From Lachnospiraceae bacterium (lineage in GTDB: Bacteria; Bacillota; Clostridia; Lachnospirales; Lachnospiraceae), in the NCBI GenBank assembly GCA_017544835.1, contig JAFYDI010000095.1:1-53029 (forward strand): a DNA stretch of 53,029 nt. Direction: 5' to 3'. The notes beneath the pieces are model-generated. The model ran no database searches. It saw nothing but the letters and a program-made list of their open reading frames with translations, and was not told the origin of the DNA. Below are positions 34,291 through 43,414 of the stretch, one piece after another (position 1 is the stretch's first letter; every line of letters starts with the position of its first letter). Made by a program: the position numbers and the translations under genes.

Positions 34291-35142
34291 CTATTCAAGC
34301 ACGCATCCGGGCTTGTATGTACCAAGTACCTTTACGCTCTTACACTCGCCCTTTAAAATCTTAAGCATCTTCTCGGCATTCCTGGTATCAGCCTTGCCCT
34401 CGATTTCGGTGTAGAAATAATATTGCCAGTTTTTCTTTTTAAGAGAGCGGCTTCTTATCACCCTCATGTTGTAGCCGAATACCGCGAGTACGCCTATCGC
34501 TCTTGCAAGCGCGCCCGCCTCATGCTTAACCGTAAAAAGAAGTATAAACGAATCATGGTCGGGTCTGTCGGGAGTCACATCTTCCTTGCGCTTTAACACC
34601 GCGAATCTAGTAGTGTTGTCGCGACTGTCATTGATGGCCTTTTTAAGAACCTTGAGGCCGTAGAGCTTGGCTGTCTCCACACTGGCGATGGCGCCTATCG
34701 ACTTATCATTAAGATTAGCTACTTCTCTTGCGGCGCGAGCCGTATTCTCAAAAGTGGTCTTTAAGAGTTTATGTGCATCTATAAACTTCTCGCACTGTTC
34801 AAGCGCCTGGGGGTGGCTTATAACCTGCTTGATACCCTCAAGCTTGCTTCCCTTGACTCCAAGCAGACAATGAGTCACGGGTAGCTCGTATATGCCCTCG
34901 ACCATGAGCGGTCCCGTAAAAAGCATATCCATTACCTGTCCGACTTCGCCTGCCATGCTGTTCTCTATGGGAAGTACCGTAATATCCGTCTTACCGGTTA
35001 CCGTAGATTCATAGGCGTCTTTAAAGTTCTTGTAATGAAGGGTCTCTGCTTCCGGCACAATCTTAGCCGTGGCTATGTGTGCAAAAGAACCTTCTATGCC
35101 GCTGTATGCTGCTTTAATTGATTTGTTTGATTCGTTACTCAT
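34291..35142 (-). CDS. pheA: prephenate dehydratase with ACT domain
   Basis: 283 residues. It makes phenylpyruvate from prephenate. The catalytic part shows AAYSGIEGSFAHIA, PIENSMAGEV and the catalytic NTTRFAVL; there is no chorismate mutase domain. A C-terminal ACT domain at about 200-280 has GALA in the usual GALV place, but the Phe-binding ESRP motif reads RSRS, so feedback inhibition may be altered. The start MSNESNKS follows AGAGG. An in-frame ATG 12 codons earlier lies inside the attenuator stem and is not a real start. It is the first structural gene behind the Phe/Tyr leader peptide. Confidence 0.93.
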   Translation of the reverse strand: MSNESNKSIKAAYSGIEGSFAHIATAKIVPEAETLHYKNFKDAYESTVTGKTDITVLPIENSMAGEVGQVMDMLFTGPLMVEGIYELPVTHCLLGVKGSKLEGIKQVISHPQALEQCEKFIDAHKLLKTTFENTARAAREVANLNDKSIGAIASVETAKLYGLKVLKKAINDSRDNTTRFAVLKRKEDVTPDRPDHDSFILLFTVKHEAGALARAIGVLAVFGYNMRVIRSRSLKKKNWQYYFYTEIEGKADTRNAEKMLKILKGECKSVKVLGTYKPGCVLE

Positions 35143-35162
35143 TCTTTTCCTCTTTAATCGCC

Positions 35163-35198
35163 AAAGAAAAAGCGCCATCCCCCGAAAGGAACGACGCT
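35163..35198 (-). terminator. attenuator terminator of the pheA operon
   Basis: On the minus strand an 11-bp stem from AGCGTCGTTCC and GGGATGGCGCT (eight Watson-Crick and three G-U pairs) with a 6-base loop, followed by TTTTTCTTT. It starts 18 bases after the leader-peptide stop and ends 20 bases before pheA. AGGAGCG at 35220-35226, the end of the leader reading frame, can pair with CGTTCCT of the stem and so act as antiterminator. Confidence 0.85.
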
Positions 35199-35216
35199 TA
35201 AATACCTAATACGTAC

Positions 35217-35333
35217 TTACGCTCCTACGGGACACATTAATTTCTTGCGGTAAAAGGCATAATAATAAAAGCTTGTAAAGACACAAGCCTCGGTAAAGTA
35301 ATAATAATACTTAACCTGCTTAAAACCTTTCAT
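35217..35333 (-). CDS. Phe/Tyr leader peptide of the aromatic operon
   Basis: 38 codons with eight Tyr (residues 9-12, 23-25 and 28) and five Phe (4, 13, 19, 22, 27), far above chance. The ribosome site GAAGGG lies seven to eight bases before the ATG. The last codons (GTA GGA GCG) hold the antiterminator strand. When charged tRNA-Tyr or tRNA-Phe is scarce, a ribosome stalled on these codons would leave AGGAGCG free to pair with the left side of the terminator, and pheA-aroF would be transcribed. A ribosome reaching the stop would cover AGGAGCG and let the terminator form. This is the classic attenuation layout; the mechanism is inferred from sequence. Confidence 0.85.
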   Translation of the reverse strand: MKGFKQVKYYYYFTEACVFTSFYYYAFYRKKLMCPVGA

Positions 35334-35388
35334 ACTGAGTCCCTTCGTTGCGTGCGATTTTATCACTTTAAACCGCTAAACTAGAAGT

Positions 35389-35418
35389 ACTATAACATAT
35401 TCGATTGTGTAAAGTCAA
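35389..35418 (-). promoter_or_regulatory. promoter of the pheA leader and operon
   Basis: Minus-strand TTGACT and TATAGT separated by 18 bases, about 55 bases before the leader-peptide ATG and directly behind the glmS stop. Confidence 0.65.
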
Positions 35419-35426
35419 TACCTAAA

Positions 35427-37295
35427 TTATTCTACCGTAACACTCTTGGCAAGGTTTCTCGGCTTATCGACGTCAAGGCCCTTGGAAACACTGATGTAGT
35501 AGCCAAGTAACTGAAGCGGAATAATCGCAAGGCTTCCGATAAAGTGCTCGTCAACCTTGGGAACGTATACGGAGAAGTTAACGCTGTCTTCAACGTCGTA
35601 CTTGCCGTATGCGGTAACACCCATCAAGAATGCGCCTCGTGACTTACATTCCATCATGTTGCTTAAGGTCTTCTCGTAAATGTCGCTCTGAGTAAGGACG
35701 CCGATTACAAGAGTGCCGTCTTCGATAAGGGAAATCGTACCGTGCTTAAGCTCACCTGCAGCGTAAGCCTCGGAATGAATGTAGCTTATCTCCTTCATCT
35801 TAAGGGAACCTTCAAGGCAGATTGAGTAGTCAACGCCTCTTCCGATAAAGAAAACGTCCTTGGCATTGGCGTACTTGGCCGCAAACCACTGGATACGCTC
35901 CTTGTCCTCTAAGATCTTGTTAATCTTCTCGGGAATGGTGAAGAGTTCTTCAATATATGTTTCATAAGAGTCCAAAGAACCTCTCTCTACCGCAAATTCA
36001 AGTGCAAGCAAGTCTGCACATACAAGCTGGCAGCTGTATGCCTTGGTGGTTGCAACCGAAATCTCGGGGCCCGCAACAGTATACATTACGTAGTCGGCTT
36101 CTCTTGCGATGGAGCTTCCCACAACGTTAACGATTGCAAGGGTTTTGATGCCGCGTTCCTTGGATATTCTTAAAGCGGCAAGGGAATCGGCAGTCTCACC
36201 GGACTGTGAAATAATGATTACAAGGGCATCCTGCCTAACCTTAGCTTTAGAATATCTGAACTCAGATGCAAGCTCTACTCTTACGGGAATGTCCGCAAGA
36301 TCTTCAAAAATATACTTGGCCTGCATGCCTACATGCCATGCGGAACCGCAGGCTACAAAGTAAACTTCGGAGAAATTCTTAATCTCTTCGGCAGTAAGTC
36401 CCACTTCGGAAAGATTAATCTTTTTGGTGCTTTCGTCAACATACTTATGAAGTGTATCGCTTACAACCGTGGGCTGTTCGTGAATCTCCTTCATCATGAA
36501 GTGTTCGTAACCGCCCTTCTGAGCTGCTTCCGCATCCCAGCTTATCTCGGTTAATTCTTTCTCAATAACATCGCCGTCTAAGTTGTAGAACTTAACCTCT
36601 CCCGCAGAAAGCTCTGCCATCTCAAGGTTGCCGATGTAATAAACGTTTCTGGTGTAATTAAGGATGGCCGGTACGTCAGAAGCAATGAAAGATTCCTTGT
36701 CATTAAGGCCGATAATCATGGGAGAATCTTTTCTGGCCACGAAAATCTTGCCGGGGAAATCCTTAAACATTACCGCAAGCGCATATGAACCGCGCACGCG
36801 CACGATGGTCTTGGCAAGCGCATCGATTGGGCCTACCTTGTATTTCTTGTAATAATAATCCACAAGCTTAATAAGCACTTCGGTATCCGTCTGTGAATAG
36901 AACTGATAACCGTGGCGCTCCATCTTGGACTTAAGCTCCTGATAGTTCTCGATAATACCGTTATGAACGCCCACAACCGCAGACTCTACGGGGCCGGAAC
37001 CCGAATTGGTGCAGTTGCCCGATACATGGGGATGCGCATTGATACGGCTCGGTGCGCCGTGGGTAGCCCATCTTGTATGACCGATTCCGCAATTACCGAC
37101 AATGGCATTGCCGTTATCGGTCTTCTCAATAAGATTCTTAATCTTACCGATGGTCTTAACGACTTCGGCAGGCTTATCACCGTCTCTTACAGCAATGCCC
37201 GCTGAGTCATAACCTCTGTATTCAAGTTTTGAAAGGCCTTCAAGTAACACATGTGAAGCCTGTTTGTCACCTATATAACCTACTATTCCGCACAT
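35427..37295 (-). CDS. glmS: glutamine-fructose-6-phosphate aminotransferase
   Basis: 622 residues, full family length. It makes glucosamine 6-phosphate from fructose 6-phosphate and glutamine, the entry to cell-wall amino sugars. The N-terminal glutaminase starts with Cys1 (MCGIVGYIG) and has RYGYDSAG-like YRGYDSAG and GIGHTRWATHG; two SIS domains follow (SQSGETADSLAAL, TTKAYSCQL), and the C terminus ends KPRNLAKSVTVE. No glmS ribozyme was recognised in the 243-base upstream gap. Upstream and downstream genes are unrelated. The ATG follows AAGGAG. Confidence 0.97.
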   Translation of the reverse strand: MCGIVGYIGDKQASHVLLEGLSKLEYRGYDSAGIAVRDGDKPAEVVKTIGKIKNLIEKTDNGNAIVGNCGIGHTRWATHGAPSRINAHPHVSGNCTNSGSGPVESAVVGVHNGIIENYQELKSKMERHGYQFYSQTDTEVLIKLVDYYYKKYKVGPIDALAKTIVRVRGSYALAVMFKDFPGKIFVARKDSPMIIGLNDKESFIASDVPAILNYTRNVYYIGNLEMAELSAGEVKFYNLDGDVIEKELTEISWDAEAAQKGGYEHFMMKEIHEQPTVVSDTLHKYVDESTKKINLSEVGLTAEEIKNFSEVYFVACGSAWHVGMQAKYIFEDLADIPVRVELASEFRYSKAKVRQDALVIIISQSGETADSLAALRISKERGIKTLAIVNVVGSSIAREADYVMYTVAGPEISVATTKAYSCQLVCADLLALEFAVERGSLDSYETYIEELFTIPEKINKILEDKERIQWFAAKYANAKDVFFIGRGVDYSICLEGSLKMKEISYIHSEAYAAGELKHGTISLIEDGTLVIGVLTQSDIYEKTLSNMMECKSRGAFLMGVTAYGKYDVEDSVNFSVYVPKVDEHFIGSLAIIPLQLLGYYISVSKGLDVDKPRNLAKSVTVE

Positions 37296-37328
37296 AAAAA
37301 TCTCCTTGTGTGTTAATATGCAAGAAAA

Positions 37329-37357
37329 ATAATACCACTTGAGACGCTTCTTGAAAA
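37329..37357 (-). promoter_or_regulatory. possible glmS promoter
   Basis: Minus-strand TTTTCA and TATTAT separated by 17 bases, about 35 bases before the start codon. The -35 box is weak. Confidence 0.4.
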
Positions 37358-37538
37358 GTTTTTTATTCTTAGGAACTCTTTAAGAAAAATTAATCTTTGC
37401 CGGGGGAATTTAAATCACCGTAATTATTTGGTACAATCAAAGCAGAATCGCTTATCCGTTAATTATTCACGATTATAATGAATTGTGGCAAAAGTATATT
37501 CTTTTGTTTAAATACAAGTAATAACAAGGGGTAATGCA

Positions 37539-39761
37539 ATGTATACTAAAGCGATATATGTAATGGTGGACTTTTTGGCCGTTATAATCATGTTCTTTAC
37601 GTTATATGCGCTTGATAACGTGAAGCATGAATATGCTAAGTGGCTTAAAAGAGCGCTAATGATGGGGTCGATTGCGGTAGTGGCAAATATTTTTGTTGCC
37701 CTTTCTTATAATGCTCTCATGGCATCCGTCGCTTATTGTGCATACTTTTCGACCATCAACTGGATTCTGTATTTTCTGTACGGATTCTGTATGCTTTATA
37801 CCGAGCATGACGATATTCTTAAGAAAACATCGGGACTGATTGTGTTCCTGATGCTTATCGATACTGTTTCCATTTATTTAAACTTTGCGTTCGGACATCA
37901 TTTCTACATCTATGAAGATGTGGATTCTTCGGGTGTGTCTTATTTCCTTACGGGCTTTAAGCCTTTCTACTACGCACACCTGGCGCTTGACTATCTGGTG
38001 ATGCTGGCTGCTCTTGTTTTTATCGTGTACAGAATCGTAAAGAGCTACAGCTTGTACCGCGTTAAGTACGTTATTATATTGTCCTGCCTTTTGGTGGTTG
38101 TATTTCTTAACCTTTTGTATATGGCTTTTTCGCTTGTGCTCGACATTTCGGTTGTGTTCTACGCCGTGGCCGGTGCTCTCGTATACGGTTCCATAACGGT
38201 ATTTGTGCCTAGGAGCCTTATGAACGTATCCCTCGGGCGAGCGCTTGATGATATCAAGGAAGGTCTTATCCTCTTTGACATCAACGACTCTTGTATCTAT
38301 GCCAATGCTTTTGCCAAGAACCGTTTCGATATTGATGAAGAAACATACAATTTCAGCTGCGAACCGGTGTCGTCGGTGGTCAAAGAAATCATACTGACCG
38401 GCGAAACCTTCGGCGAGACTCCCTATATCAAGAATGCTGTCCGCGACGGCATTGCCAGGACCGAACATTATAAGATTAAATTTAATAAGCTTACGGACAA
38501 AAATAATCGTGTAATCGGTTCCTACTTCCTGATACAGGATACCACAGAAGAGATTTATTATCTTGCGACCATCAACGAAGCCAAGAACAACGCCGACAAC
38601 GCCAACCGCGCAAAGAGTGCGTTTCTTGCCAACATGTCTCACGAAATCCGCACTCCTCTTAACTCGGTGTTAGGCCTTAACGAAATGATTTTAAGAAGCG
38701 AGCAGGATCCGGAAATCAGAGGCTATGCCGAAGAGATTAAGCAGTCGGGCGCAATTCTTTTAAGCCTGATAAACGATATACTTGACTTCTCCAAAATTGA
38801 AGCCAACAAAATGGACCTTGTGCTTGTTGAGTACAATCCCCATAAGCTTCTTAACGACATTAAGCAGTACTTTGAGCAGCTTGCGGCCGAGAAGGATTTA
38901 TACATCAAGATTAACTGCGATTCGGAGATGCCAGCGGTCTTATACGGCGACGAAAAGCGCCTCCGCCAGGTTCTTTCGAATATCGTTTCAAATGCTATCA
39001 AGTACACTAAGGAAGGCGGCGTAACCCTTACCGTTTCCTGCAACTTCTTATCATATAAGACCCTTGACCTGCTGTTTGAGGTTACCGATACGGGTATCGG
39101 TATTTCCGAACATGACCTGTCTCACATCTTTGATTCCTTCAAACGTGTTAACGAAGGTCAGAATGCCACCATTCAGGGCACGGGACTCGGTCTTACCATT
39201 ACCAAGGAACTTGTGGAGCTTATGCAGGGCCAAATTCGGGTATCCAGTGAGCAAAATAAAGGTACCACCTTCAATGTCAGCCTTCCTCAGACAATCGTTG
39301 ACAGAACGCCTCTCGGTCCCTTTGAAGAGAAGCGCGAGAATAAAGCTCCCACCTATCAGGAAAGCTTCCGTGCTCCCACCGCCAACATTCTGGTGGTGGA
39401 CGATGTGCAGGTTAACTTAAAGGTTGTCGAGGCCCTTCTTAAGAGAACCCTCATTAAGGTCGACAAGGCAACCGGCGGCGCCGAGGCTATTAAGATGTGC
39501 GATGAAAAGAAATACGATTGTATCTTCCTTGACCACCGCATGCCTTCGCCCGACGGTATCGAAACCTTCAGAGCGATTTCCGTAAGCGGTCTTAACACTG
39601 ATACACCCATTATCGTTCTTACCGCCAACGCCCTTAGCGGTGCCGATATCGAATATCGCCAGATAGGCTTTAGCGACTACCTTTCAAAGCCCATTAAGAG
39701 CGATGAGCTCGAGGCTATGCTTATTAAGTACTTACCGCCCGAGAAGGTTACCTTGATGTAG
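37539..39761 (+). CDS. 7TM hybrid histidine kinase with receiver domain
   Basis: 740 residues. Seven hydrophobic segments fill residues 5-220, as in kinases with an N-terminal 7TM sensor. A PAS-like region follows at about 225-340, then HisKA with acceptor His368 in MSHEIRTPLN, an HATPase domain (NIVSNAIKYT, DTGIGIS, GTGLGLTI) and a C-terminal receiver with acceptor Asp665 in IFLDHRMPSPDG. The receiver motif has DHRMP rather than the usual DxxMP with small residues, but the Asp is present. No DNA-binding output is attached. It is divergent from glmS and monocistronic, ending at a bidirectional terminator shared with the phosphoketolase gene. The start follows AAGGGG. Confidence 0.92.
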   Translation: MYTKAIYVMVDFLAVIIMFFTLYALDNVKHEYAKWLKRALMMGSIAVVANIFVALSYNALMASVAYCAYFSTINWILYFLYGFCMLYTEHDDILKKTSGLIVFLMLIDTVSIYLNFAFGHHFYIYEDVDSSGVSYFLTGFKPFYYAHLALDYLVMLAALVFIVYRIVKSYSLYRVKYVIILSCLLVVVFLNLLYMAFSLVLDISVVFYAVAGALVYGSITVFVPRSLMNVSLGRALDDIKEGLILFDINDSCIYANAFAKNRFDIDEETYNFSCEPVSSVVKEIILTGETFGETPYIKNAVRDGIARTEHYKIKFNKLTDKNNRVIGSYFLIQDTTEEIYYLATINEAKNNADNANRAKSAFLANMSHEIRTPLNSVLGLNEMILRSEQDPEIRGYAEEIKQSGAILLSLINDILDFSKIEANKMDLVLVEYNPHKLLNDIKQYFEQLAAEKDLYIKINCDSEMPAVLYGDEKRLRQVLSNIVSNAIKYTKEGGVTLTVSCNFLSYKTLDLLFEVTDTGIGISEHDLSHIFDSFKRVNEGQNATIQGTGLGLTITKELVELMQGQIRVSSEQNKGTTFNVSLPQTIVDRTPLGPFEEKRENKAPTYQESFRAPTANILVVDDVQVNLKVVEALLKRTLIKVDKATGGAEAIKMCDEKKYDCIFLDHRMPSPDGIETFRAISVSGLNTDTPIIVLTANALSGADIEYRQIGFSDYLSKPIKSDELEAMLIKYLPPEKVTLM

Positions 39762-39802
39762 CGACAAGAGCTTCTTTGGCAGGCAAAAGAAAGACAATTT
39801 AA

Positions 39803-39838
39803 AACCCCTGTGGTATCTTAATTTACGCCACAGGGGTT
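39803..39838. terminator. bidirectional terminator between kinase and phosphoketolase genes
   Basis: Perfect 11-bp stem AACCCCTGTGG / CCACAGGGGTT with a 14-base loop between two convergent genes. T-rich tracts follow on both strands. Confidence 0.9.
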
Positions 39839-39863
39839 CTTTATTAATGTGCAATGTCGGGAA

Positions 39864-42251
39864 TTACTTCTCCCACTTCCAACCTGCTACTTCAGGAAGG
39901 TCTTCACCGTACTGGTGAATGTACTGGGTGTGCTCAACAAGCTTGTCGCTCATCTTCTGGTAGAGGTAAGCGCCACGGTTTCCAAGCTGAGGAAGATACT
40001 TGATAGCATCCTGAACAAGATGGAAACGGTCTACATTGTTCTGTACACGTACATCGAAAGGTGTGGTGATGGTACCTTCTTCTTTGTAGCCACGAACGTG
40101 AATGAGACGGTTGTTGTGACGTCTGTAAGTAAACTCGTGTACGAGTGATGAATAGCCGTGGAATGCAAAGATTACAGGGCGATTCTGGGTAAAGAGTATA
40201 TCGTATTCAGCATCTGTGAGTCCGTGAGGATGCTCGGTAGAAGGCTGAAGTTTGAAAAGGTCGACTACATTGATGAAACGAATCTTAATCTCGGGAAGCT
40301 CGCTCTTAAGGATAGATACTGCTGCAAGAGCTTCAAGAGTAGGTGTCTCACCTGCGCAGGCAAATACGATGTCGGGATCCTTACCCTGGTCGTTTGATGC
40401 CCAATCCCAGATACCGATACCCTGAGTACAATGCTTAACTGCTTCGGGCATTGATAACCACTGGGGTCTGGGATGCTTGGAAGCTACAATGACGTTTACA
40501 TAGTTACGTGAACGTATGCAGTGGTCGAAGGTAGAAAGCAAACAGTTAGCATCCGGAGGAAGGTAGAGGCGTACTACGTCTGCCTTCTTATTGGCGATAT
40601 GGTCCATGAAACCGGGATCCTGGTGAGTGAATCCGTTGTGGTCCTGCTGCCATACAGTGGAAGCCATAATTAAGTTAAGAGAAGCGATTTCTTCTCTCCA
40701 GGGAAGCTGGTTACAAACCTTAAGCCACTTAGCGTGCTGAGCTGCCATGGAGTCGATGATACGAGCAAATGCTTCGTATGTGGCAAAGAAACCGTGACGA
40801 CCGGTAAGAAGGTATCCTTCCAACCAACCTTCGCACATGTGCTCGGAAAGCATGGAGTCCATAACACGTCCGTCTACTGCAAGGTTATCGTCTGTATCAA
40901 GGTGAGCAGCGTTCCAGTCTCTGTTCTCAACTTCGAATACTGCGTTAAGTCTGTTGGAGTTGGTCTCGTCGGGTCCGAAAATACGGAAGTTCTTGGCATC
41001 CTTGTTAAGCTTAAAGATGTCGCGTACGAACTTACCGAGTTCGATCATATCCTGACCTTCTCTCTCGCCGTGACCCTGAGTATCAAATGCATAGTCTCTA
41101 AAATCTGGAAGTCTTAAGTCGCGAAGAAGTAATCCGCCGTTACCGTGAGGGTTGGCACCGATACGTGCGTTACCCTTGGGAGCAAGATCCTTAATGTCTG
41201 CAAAAGCACGACCGTTCTCATCAAAGAGTTCCTCGGGCTTGTAAGAGCGTAACCACTCTTCAAGTATTCTTAAATGCTCTTCGGGCTTAGCCATAGAAAT
41301 GGGTACCTGGTGAGCAAGGTAGTTGCCTTCGATTCTCTGTCCGTCAACGTACTTAGGGCCTGTCCATCCCTTGGGAGTACGAAGTACGATCATGGGCCAT
41401 ACGGGACGTGTAGCATCGCCTGTGGTACGAGCGTGTGCCTGGATGTCCTTAATCTTCTCGATTACGGTATCCATGGTCTCAGCCATAAGCTTGTGCATGG
41501 TCATGGGGTCATCACCTTCCACAAAGTAAGGCTCCCAACCGCAACCGTGGAAGAAGTCAACGATTTCTTCGTGGCTCATGCGTGCGAAAAGTGTAGGGTT
41601 CGCAATCTTATAACCGTTTAAGTGAAGAATGGGAAGTACTACACCGTCGGTAATAGGATTTAAGAACTTGTTAGACTGCCATGAGGTAGCAAGAGGGCCT
41701 GTCTCAGCCTCACCGTCACCTACAGTAACAGCGGCGATTAAATCAGGGTTATCAAATACAGCACCAAAAGCATGAGCTACGCCGTAACCTAACTCACCAC
41801 CCTCGTTAATGGAACCGGGTGTTTCGGGTGCGCAGTGTGAAGGCATACCGCCGGGGAAAGAGAACTGCTTAAAGAGTCTCTGCATACCGGCTTCATCCTC
41901 AGAAATGTTGGGATAAATCTCGGAATAAGTGCCATCGAGATAGTCGTTGGCAATATAGAAATTTCCGCCGTGTCCGGGACCGGAAAGTAAAATAAGATCA
42001 AGATCATAACGCTTGATTGCACGATTTAAGTGAACAAAAACGAAGTTCTGTCCGGGAACCGTTCCCCAGTGACCTACGATTTTCTTTTTAACCATATCGA
42101 TGGTCAAGGGCTTTCTAAGAAGTGGATTCTCTAAAAGGTACAACTGTCCTGCTGACAAGTAATTGGCAGCTCTGAACCATCTGTCCATACGATTAAGAAG
42201 CTCATCGGTAATCGGACCTTTTTCGGGAATTGAATTTGATGATTCGTACAT
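39864..42251 (-). CDS. xfp: xylulose-5-phosphate/fructose-6-phosphate phosphoketolase
   Basis: 795 residues, the family length. A thiamine diphosphate enzyme that splits xylulose 5-phosphate (and often fructose 6-phosphate) to acetyl phosphate plus a smaller sugar phosphate. Seen motifs: [11 protein letters not shown] near the N terminus, [16 protein letters not shown] (cofactor-binding GDG), GNGGLL, and the conserved SKHPRPQW region. It would carry pentose from xylan and arabinan degraded by neighbouring enzymes towards acetate and energy. The start MYESSNS is chosen because AAAGGAG precedes it; an upstream ATG 14 codons earlier has no ribosome site. The promoter region has three CAATTG boxes. 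Confidence 0.95.
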   Translation of the reverse strand: MYESSNSIPEKGPITDELLNRMDRWFRAANYLSAGQLYLLENPLLRKPLTIDMVKKKIVGHWGTVPGQNFVFVHLNRAIKRYDLDLILLSGPGHGGNFYIANDYLDGTYSEIYPNISEDEAGMQRLFKQFSFPGGMPSHCAPETPGSINEGGELGYGVAHAFGAVFDNPDLIAAVTVGDGEAETGPLATSWQSNKFLNPITDGVVLPILHLNGYKIANPTLFARMSHEEIVDFFHGCGWEPYFVEGDDPMTMHKLMAETMDTVIEKIKDIQAHARTTGDATRPVWPMIVLRTPKGWTGPKYVDGQRIEGNYLAHQVPISMAKPEEHLRILEEWLRSYKPEELFDENGRAFADIKDLAPKGNARIGANPHGNGGLLLRDLRLPDFRDYAFDTQGHGEREGQDMIELGKFVRDIFKLNKDAKNFRIFGPDETNSNRLNAVFEVENRDWNAAHLDTDDNLAVDGRVMDSMLSEHMCEGWLEGYLLTGRHGFFATYEAFARIIDSMAAQHAKWLKVCNQLPWREEIASLNLIMASTVWQQDHNGFTHQDPGFMDHIANKKADVVRLYLPPDANCLLSTFDHCIRSRNYVNVIVASKHPRPQWLSMPEAVKHCTQGIGIWDWASNDQGKDPDIVFACAGETPTLEALAAVSILKSELPEIKIRFINVVDLFKLQPSTEHPHGLTDAEYDILFTQNRPVIFAFHGYSSLVHEFTYRRHNNRLIHVRGYKEEGTITTPFDVRVQNNVDRFHLVQDAIKYLPQLGNRGAYLYQKMSDKLVEHTQYIHQYGEDLPEVAGWKWEK

Positions 42252-42330
42252 AAAAAAACTCCTTTCATATTTCGTTATGCCAAACTGCATCATTTAACAT
42301 ATATCACAAGCAGGTTAACACAACGTTATA

Positions 42331-42362
42331 AATATACAATTGTGCCAATTGGCGGTCAATTG
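42331..42362 (-). promoter_or_regulatory. phosphoketolase promoter with three CAATTG boxes
   Basis: Minus-strand TTGACC and TATATT are separated by 17 bases. CAATTG occurs at 42337, 42346 and 42357, so one box overlaps the -35, one lies in the spacer and one abuts the -10. A fourth is 65 bases upstream at 42427. A repressor binding there would block the promoter. Confidence 0.55.
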
Positions 42363-42384
42363 AAAATACTTCCAAAAGTTTGTA

Positions 42385-42406
42385 GCTCTAAAGCCCTCTT
42401 TAGAGC
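42385..42406. repeat. 9-bp inverted repeat upstream of the phosphoketolase promoter
   Basis: GCTCTAAAG / CTTTAGAGC with a 4-base loop, about 25 bases upstream of the -35 box. No clear T-run follows, so it may be an operator or a weak terminator for the histidine phosphatase operon. Confidence 0.4.
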
Positions 42407-42475
42407 AATGTGACAAAAATTTAACACAATTGTATGTAAAAAGGAGTTTTACCGTAAGGTGTCGTTATTCGGTTA

Positions 42476-43165
42476 TTATTCAGATTTCTGCTGAAACTTA
42501 ATCTCCTCCGACAAGTTTCTTATATGCATCATATCGTTGAAAAGTTCAATCCTCGGATGCACATAATTTCCCTTGCTTACCGGAAAGTTCACTACGATTA
42601 TCGATGTATATCCATACGGAAGTGTCACGAGCGTATAGGGAAAAGGAAGATTAAGCAAGCTTGAAAGCACACATGCTCCGGAGCCGCCGTGGCTGAACAC
42701 TGCCACATTCTTACGCTCATCTGTCGTACAAAGAAAGCGCGAACCCTCATGAATGTATCCCTGCTTTTTCATGAATTTGTCAAACTGCGCGGTGACGTAA
42801 TCGTAATCCTTTGTCGCTGTGTTGTTCTTAAAGTAAGGGTGCTCGCGCCAGTCATCATGCGCAAAATCGAAGTCCTCTTCGTTAATCATCCAGTCGCCTA
42901 ACGTCCAAAGGTGGCCGTTCGCCGGAACGCCTTCTCCGCCCCAGGATATTTCATGCATATAATCAAGCACCGTGACCGGAAGCCCCTGCGCCTTGGCCGT
43001 GTATGAAGCAGTTTCCTGCGCTCTGCCGTTTGATGATGAATATATCTCGTCAAGGGATTCAAGCGCGAGTCGCTCCGCTGCCGCCGCAGCCTGCTTTCTG
43101 CCTGTCTCCGTAAGACAATCGTCTACATAATTGGGTTCGCCGTGGCGAATCATAAACAGTCTCAT
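42476..43165 (-). CDS. histidine phosphatase superfamily protein
   Basis: 229 residues of the phosphoglycerate mutase-like fold. The catalytic His lies in MIRHGEPN at the N terminus and the second His in VFSHGGSG near residue 160. The usual GRAQETA arginine follows the first strand, so the site looks intact. Small-molecule or protein phosphatase activity is likely, with unknown substrate. The ATG is chosen over an adjacent upstream GTG because GAGAGG lies five bases before it. It is the last gene of the vanW-dltA-dltC-like operon, 15 bp behind the carrier-protein gene. Confidence 0.87.
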   Translation of the reverse strand: MRLFMIRHGEPNYVDDCLTETGRKQAAAAAERLALESLDEIYSSSNGRAQETASYTAKAQGLPVTVLDYMHEISWGGEGVPANGHLWTLGDWMINEEDFDFAHDDWREHPYFKNNTATKDYDYVTAQFDKFMKKQGYIHEGSRFLCTTDERKNVAVFSHGGSGACVLSSLLNLPFPYTLVTLPYGYTSIIVVNFPVSKGNYVHPRIELFNDMMHIRNLSEEIKFQQKSE

Positions 43166-43180
43166 ATGCACCTCTCACTA

Positions 43181-43414
43181 TCAGTCGTTCACGCCGAGAA
43201 GCCCGGCGATTCCGTTTATTGTTCTTAACTTGTTTCTGTCGATTTTGGTAATCTGAATGTCGTAACCCCAGTCTTCAAACCTTGAAAAAAGCTCCATTAT
43301 CGCATACGAATCCAAAAGTCCGCTTTCAAAAAGGTCAAAGTCGTCATCACATATCGTATCGTCTTCACATATCTCTTGAATCAATGCGCGAATGGTTTCT
43401 TTTGCAATACTCAT
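43181..43414 (-). CDS. acyl/D-alanyl carrier protein (DltC-like)
   Basis: 77 residues, the size of DltC. The phosphopantetheine-bearing serine is in ESGLLDSYAIMEL, where DltC proteins have SGLLDSM or similar. It should carry an activated amino acid, loaded by the DltA-like gene just upstream. The two genes overlap by 4 bases (ATGA). No dltB or dltD gene is in the operon or elsewhere in the window, so transfer to teichoic acid is not shown. A different acceptor is possible. Confidence 0.8.
   Translation of the reverse strand: MSIAKETIRALIQEICEDDTICDDDFDLFESGLLDSYAIMELFSRFEDWGYDIQITKIDRNKLRTINGIAGLLGVND

Noticed and set aside
35143-35178. Earlier ATG start for pheA
   Set aside because: This ATG lies in the right arm of the attenuator hairpin and has no ribosome site; the ATG at 35142 has AGAGG at good distance.
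37296-37538. glmS ribozyme upstream of glmS
   Set aside because: No ribozyme core sequence or expected pairing was recognised; only a possible promoter is present.
37878-38642. Minus-strand frame of 254 codons
   Set aside because: Antisense to the 7TM kinase gene, no ribosome site and no recognisable domain.
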